Shown here in pieces: positions 60,857 to 64,000 of a stretch of 64,000 nt of DNA. Under the pieces are notes generated by a model, which was not told the DNA's origin, did no database searches, and saw only the letters and a program-made list of their open reading frames with translations. Origin of the DNA: Bacteroidota bacterium (GTDB lineage: Bacteria > Bacteroidota > Bacteroidia > Cytophagales > Cyclobacteriaceae); contig JAFEAM010000012.1 of NCBI GenBank assembly GCA_018266395.1, positions 62,001 to 126,000 on the forward strand, written 5' to 3'. Each line of letters begins with the position of its first letter. Within the stretch, counting starts at the first letter, position 1. A program made the translations under genes and the position numbers.

Positions 60857-62718
60857 CGGCCAAGATATACGGTCAGGATTGAAACATCTGCCGGTGAAAC
60901 TCCGCTGATGCGAGACATCTGTCCTATTGTTGAGGGTCTGATTTTTTTGAGTTTTTCCCGGGCTTCAGCAGAAAGGGCTTTTACCCGATCGTAATCAAAA
61001 TCATCCTTGATTCGGAATTCTTCCAGGCCTTCAATTTTCTCTGCAAGTTTTTGTTCCCTGTCAATGTAAGGCTCATACTTTATGAGGATTTCTGCCTGTT
61101 CAGCAACTTCTCTCGGGACACTGCTTAGCAGTTGTGCAGCGGAATCACTCAGGGCTTTCAATTCTGCAAGGTTTATTTCTGGTCTGCGGAGCAGGGAAGC
61201 AACAGAAATTTTCTCTTTCACGGGTGATGAATCCATCTGAATAAGACGATCGTTGATGTCGTCAGGTGTGAGCTTCATGAGATCCAGGCTGTTAAGAAGA
61301 TTGCTCAGTTTGGATTTCTTTTCTCTTAGAAGGTTCAAACGATCCTCGCCAGCCAAACCCAGGAGATGACCCTTCTCTGTGAGCCTGAGGTCTGCGTTGT
61401 CCTGACGCAGTAGGATGCGGTATTCTGCACGGGAAGTGAACATTCTATAGGGTTCGGTGGTACCCTTGTTTACCAGGTCATCTATAAGTACGCCGATATA
61501 GGCCTCAGATCTTTTAAGAACGAATGGATTTTTCCCATGGACTTTATTGTTGGCGTTAATGCCCGCCATGAGTCCCTGGCAGGCGGCTTCCTCATACCCG
61601 GTAGTCCCATTGATTTGACCTGCGAAGTATAGATTTTGGATCAATTGTGTCTCCAGCGTAGTCTTCAGTTGTGTTGGGGGGAAATAGTCGTATTCAATTG
61701 CATAGCCAGGCCTGAACATCTTGGCGCGTTCAAAGCCTGGAATTTTGGTAAGGGCTGCATATTGGATGTCTTCGGGCAGAGAAGTTGAAAACCCATTCAC
61801 ATAGATTTCGACGGTGTTCCATCCTTCCGGTTCAACGAAGACCTGGTGCCTATCCCTTTCTGCGAAGCGGTTGATCTTGTCTTCAATTGAAGGACAGTAT
61901 CTCGGTCCCACTCCTTTGATCCTTCCCTGAAACATAGGGGACTTGTCGAAACCCTTTTCCAGGCTGCGGTGTACGGCTTCATTGGTATAGGTAATCCAAC
62001 AGCTGAGTTGCTTTTCGGGCGGGCTTGTAGACGGTAGAAAGGAGAATTTTGAGGGATCATCATCGCCCTTTTGCTCTTCCATTTTGGAGTAATCCAATGA
62101 TCTGCCGTCGAGGCGGGGTGGGGTACCTGTTTTCATCCTTCCGGATTCAAAACCCAGCGCCACCAGGTTTTCTGTCAGTCCTGTTGCAGCCTTTTCGGCA
62201 GTGCGGCCACCGCCGAAATTCTTTTCACCTATGTGAATCTTTCCGTTCAGAAAAGTCCCGTTGGTTAGTACCACGGACTTTGCTTTGATCTCGAGACCGA
62301 GCGCTGTTTGCACCCCAGTCACATGGTTGTCTTCAACTATAATGCCAGTGACCATTTCCTGCCAGAAATCGAGTCCTCGTGTTTGTTCGAGCATTTTCCT
62401 CCATTCTTCAGAGAAGCGCAGTCTGTCATTCTGTGTGCGGGGGCTCCACATGGCTGGCCCCTTTGAACGGTTTAGCATCCGGAATTGCAGCATTGACCGG
62501 TCCGACACCAGGCCTGAATAGCCGCCCAGAGCATCAATTTCACGAACGATCTGACCTTTGGCTACGCCACCCATGGCTGGATTGCAAGACATCTGACCTA
62601 TTGTGGTCATGTTCATCGTGACCAGCAGAACACGGGAACCCATATTGGCTGCCGCGGCTGCAGCCTCGCACCCGGCATGACCGGCACCCACTACAATGAC
62701 ATCGTATTCTGGAAACAT
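60853..62718 (-). CDS. mnmG: tRNA uridine-5-carboxymethylaminomethyl modification enzyme MnmG
   Basis: A 621 aa FAD protein that, with MnmE, modifies U34 in the wobble position of certain tRNAs. The FAD site is [21 protein letters not shown]; other signatures are [41 protein letters not shown] and the [23 protein letters not shown] stretch, with the C-terminal helical domain (about 540-620; [18 protein letters not shown]). Length and order are standard. In many bacteria mnmG lies close to oriC and parS, which agrees with the signals nearby. Confidence 0.97.
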   Translation of the reverse strand: MFPEYDVIVVGAGHAGCEAAAAAANMGSRVLLVTMNMTTIGQMSCNPAMGGVAKGQIVREIDALGGYSGLVSDRSMLQFRMLNRSKGPAMWSPRTQNDRLRFSEEWRKMLEQTRGLDFWQEMVTGIIVEDNHVTGVQTALGLEIKAKSVVLTNGTFLNGKIHIGEKNFGGGRTAEKAATGLTENLVALGFESGRMKTGTPPRLDGRSLDYSKMEEQKGDDDPSKFSFLPSTSPPEKQLSCWITYTNEAVHRSLEKGFDKSPMFQGRIKGVGPRYCPSIEDKINRFAERDRHQVFVEPEGWNTVEIYVNGFSTSLPEDIQYAALTKIPGFERAKMFRPGYAIEYDYFPPTQLKTTLETQLIQNLYFAGQINGTTGYEEAACQGLMAGINANNKVHGKNPFVLKRSEAYIGVLIDDLVNKGTTEPYRMFTSRAEYRILLRQDNADLRLTEKGHLLGLAGEDRLNLLREKKSKLSNLLNSLDLMKLTPDDINDRLIQMDSSPVKEKISVASLLRRPEINLAELKALSDSAAQLLSSVPREVAEQAEILIKYEPYIDREQKLAEKIEGLEEFRIKDDFDYDRVKALSAEAREKLKKIRPSTIGQMSRISGVSPADVSILTVYLGR

Positions 62719-62734
62719 GGCTTATGAAAACACA

Positions 62735-62750
62735 TGTTCCACGTGAAACA
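62735..62750 (+). other. parS-type ParB binding site 1
   Basis: TGTTCCACGTGAAACA fits the bacterial parS consensus TGTTNCACGTGAAACA at every position. It lies in the 60-base gap between mnmG and ybeY, 17 bases beyond the mnmG start codon. Confidence 0.85.
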
Positions 62751-62774
62751 GTTCAGTCCTTCGGGAGGGTCTTC

Positions 62775-62790
62775 TGTTTCACGTGGAACT
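62775..62790 (-). other. parS-type ParB binding site 2
   Basis: Read on the minus strand, AGTTCCACGTGAAACA differs from site 1 at a single position. The two sites point towards each other with a 24-base gap, and their shared 16 bases form a perfect inverted repeat (62736-62751 and 62774-62789). Site 2 includes the last codons and stop of ybeY, so its sequence is kept despite coding constraint. Confidence 0.85.
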
Positions 62791-63207
62791 GGGCCACAAA
62801 GATAGGCAAGCTTCTTCTTTCTGACGCATCAGCGCCTTGTCGCGCAACAGCTTGTCCTTATATCCCAAAAGGTGAAGCAACCCATGGGCAATAACGCGGT
62901 GGAGTTCGGTCCGAAATGGTTGGCCATAGGACCTGGCATTTGATCGCACTCTTGGGATGCTGATGTAGATTTCGCCTCTGAGCAATGAATCCTCAGAAAG
63001 ATCAAATGTGATGATGTCGGTGAGTGTATGATGATGGAGGTACTCTTTATTCAGGCGCAGGAGGAAGGGGTCCGAACAGAAAACGTATGTCAGCCCACCA
63101 ATCTGTCTGCCTTCTGCAGCAGCCAATCGCTCAATCCAACGTCTGATTTTATGTGGTTCGTTTAAACGGAATGAAATTCCCTCCTTGAAAAAATGGATTT
63201 CTGCCAT
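62779..63207 (-). CDS. ybeY: rRNA maturation endonuclease YbeY
   Basis: A 142 aa zinc endoribonuclease involved in 16S rRNA 3'-end maturation and ribosome quality control. Recognisable features are the strand LRLNKEYLHHHTLTDIITFDLSED and the metal motif HRVIAHGLLHLLGYKDK. The third His of the classical HGxLHLxGYDH motif is replaced (GYKD), a form seen in Bacteroidota. The start overlaps the previous stop by one base (TGATG), and the final codons lie within parS site 2. Confidence 0.9.
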   Translation of the reverse strand: MAEIHFFKEGISFRLNEPHKIRRWIERLAAAEGRQIGGLTYVFCSDPFLLRLNKEYLHHHTLTDIITFDLSEDSLLRGEIYISIPRVRSNARSYGQPFRTELHRVIAHGLLHLLGYKDKLLRDKALMRQKEEACLSLWPSST

Positions 63208-63611
63208 CAGGCATTCATATAGAAGCTGAGCTCCACCACCCTGCCACCTTCTTTGAAATCCACCTCATCAGAAAGATGCTTCATGAGGAAAATACCCCTT
63301 CCACCAGGTTTTTCCAGGTTTTCCGGTGCCGTTGGATCAGGAAGGTTGTGATAGTTGAATCCCTCCCCTTCGTCTTCGATACGGAACTTTATCATGGAAT
63401 CATCCAGGGAGAGGGAAATGGAAACATTCTTGGAGGAGTCATTGTGACTGCCATGTTTGATTGCATTGTTTACCGCCTCCGTGACGGCAATCATGATATT
63501 GCCGTAAATGTCATCATCCAGGTGGAACTTGTCCTTCGAATTGTCAATGAAGCTCTCAATCATTCTGATGTTCTCAGGAATGGCGGGCACCTGGATTCGA
63601 ATAGTCTTCAT
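63207..63611 (-). CDS. RsbW-like ATP-binding anti-sigma/serine kinase
   Basis: A 134 aa GHKL-type ATP-binding protein, the single-domain form typical of RsbW/SpoIIAB-like anti-sigma factors. It has an N box (AVTEAVNNAIKHGS), G1 (RIEDEGEGF) and G2 (GGRGIFLMKHLSDEV). These proteins phosphorylate or sequester a partner STAS protein or sigma factor; neither is seen here. It is coupled to ybeY by a one-base overlap and follows the DUF4175 gene by 4 bases. Confidence 0.85.
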   Translation of the reverse strand: MKTIRIQVPAIPENIRMIESFIDNSKDKFHLDDDIYGNIMIAVTEAVNNAIKHGSHNDSSKNVSISLSLDDSMIKFRIEDEGEGFNYHNLPDPTAPENLEKPGGRGIFLMKHLSDEVDFKEGGRVVELSFYMNA

Positions 63612-63615
63612 GTTG

Positions 63616-64000
63616 TTACTTCTGATTGCCGAGCCTCTTAAAGTACTCGTTGACTTCCTTCTTATAATACGGATAAAGCTTTGGTGGCACCGTCTTGAGC
63701 AATTCTACCTCTTTTTCCTTTAATCGTAAATATTCCTCAAAGGCCTTGGGCATTTCTTTCTGGTAATCTTTTGCAGTCTCCCCTTTCCGCTCTTCATCTA
63801 ATTCCTGCTCACGCATGGATTTTTCAGACTCAAGTAGGCGGGTCAGAATGTCCTTTTGTCTGCGGATGGTTTGTTCGGTAAGTTGTTTGTTCACGAGATC
63901 GAGTTCAGTCTGTTCCATCTTGCCAGGTATATCATTACCCAGTGGTTTGCCTCCCTCCTGCTTCAAACGTTCCTGCATTTCACTAAGGGCGCGACGGATA
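63616..64000 (-). CDS. DUF4175-family protein, C-terminal end (cut by window end)
   Basis: The frame is open at the right edge: an ATG at 63978 is internal, because codons continue to the edge without a stop (...IRRALSEMQERLK). The visible 128 residues are highly charged and coiled-coil-like (TELDLVNKQLTEQTIRRQKDILTRLLESEKSMREQELDEERKGETAKD ... LKTVPPKLYPYYKKEVNEYFKRL), matching the C-terminus of the large Bacteroidota DUF4175 membrane proteins usually found upstream of an anti-sigma-like ATPase and ybeY. Function is unknown. Confidence 0.7.
   Translation of the reverse strand, partial: IRRALSEMQERLKQEGGKPLGNDIPGKMEQTELDLVNKQLTEQTIRRQKDILTRLLESEKSMREQELDEERKGETAKDYQKEMPKAFEEYLRLKEKEVELLKTVPPKLYPYYKKEVNEYFKRLGNQK

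Noticed and set aside
62736-62789. The mnmG-ybeY inverted repeat as a transcription terminator
   Set aside because: There is no U-run on either strand, and both arms match parS, which explains the symmetry better.

Overview
The window is a chromosome segment from a Bacteroidota bacterium, most likely an aerobic, gliding-type Cytophagales relative. Four things point there: the dksA-like/scpB/rluB-like/nadK/DUF6089/uppS/bamA/ompH/ompH gene order; SusC-free but porin-rich envelope genes with signal peptides ending in AQ; MacB/FtsX-type permeases paired with PadR regulators; and the DUF4175/anti-sigma-like ATPase/ybeY/mnmG order. Two promoters also resemble the Bacteroidota TAnnTTTG type. Coding density is very high. 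No gene-free stretch exceeds about 170 bases, and I saw no rRNA, tRNA, insertion sequence, prophage or CRISPR array.

Layout. 1-2432 (+): the end of an amidase, a thioredoxin-fold protein coupled to a small membrane protein, and a PrsW-type intramembrane protease. 2453-12774 (-): one long envelope/housekeeping operon from a histone-tailed DksA-like protein through scpB, a pseudouridine synthase with a repetitive basic tail, nadK, two DUF6089 barrels, uppS, bamA and two Skp/OmpH chaperones, ended by a clear hairpin terminator. 12864-16453: a lamin-tail surface protein divergent from asd. 16502-27615: an S9 peptidase, a serine hydrolase, and a five-gene operon for peptide, acyl-amino-acid and arginine breakdown (two M20 hydrolases, an S9 peptidase, an AdiC/PotE-like permease and a DDAH/arginine deiminase-fold enzyme). 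27678-29337: a small Rieske protein and two unknowns. 29469-36200 (-): a complete TetR-headed TolC/HlyD/ABC-2 efflux operon. 36253-42302 (-): a MarR-headed fatty acid beta-oxidation operon. 42426-48860: two MacB-like permeases, one with a PadR partner and a near-perfect PadR operator, and a membrane-anchored coiled-coil/HhH protein. 48861-51631 (-): a PM20D1-like M20 hydrolase and an amidohydrolase. 51738-56118 (-): a tightly coupled lipoprotein/barrel/exported TPR-CHAT/barrel operon. 56219-64000 (-): a TPR protein, Ig-like lipoprotein, methyltransferase, mnmG, ybeY, anti-sigma-like ATPase and the end of a DUF4175 protein.

The two most striking non-coding signals lie at the right end. First, two 16-bp parS-type ParB sites sit in inverted orientation between mnmG and ybeY. 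Second, about 4.5 kb to the left, at 58.0-58.4 kb, there is an AT-rich segment beside DnaA-box-like 9-mers exactly where the + strand goes from slight C excess to a two-fold G excess although all flanking genes lie on the same strand. Together they make this a good candidate for the replication origin and centromere region. The strongest candidate for an undescribed protein system is the exported CHAT-protease operon at 51.7-56.1 kb.
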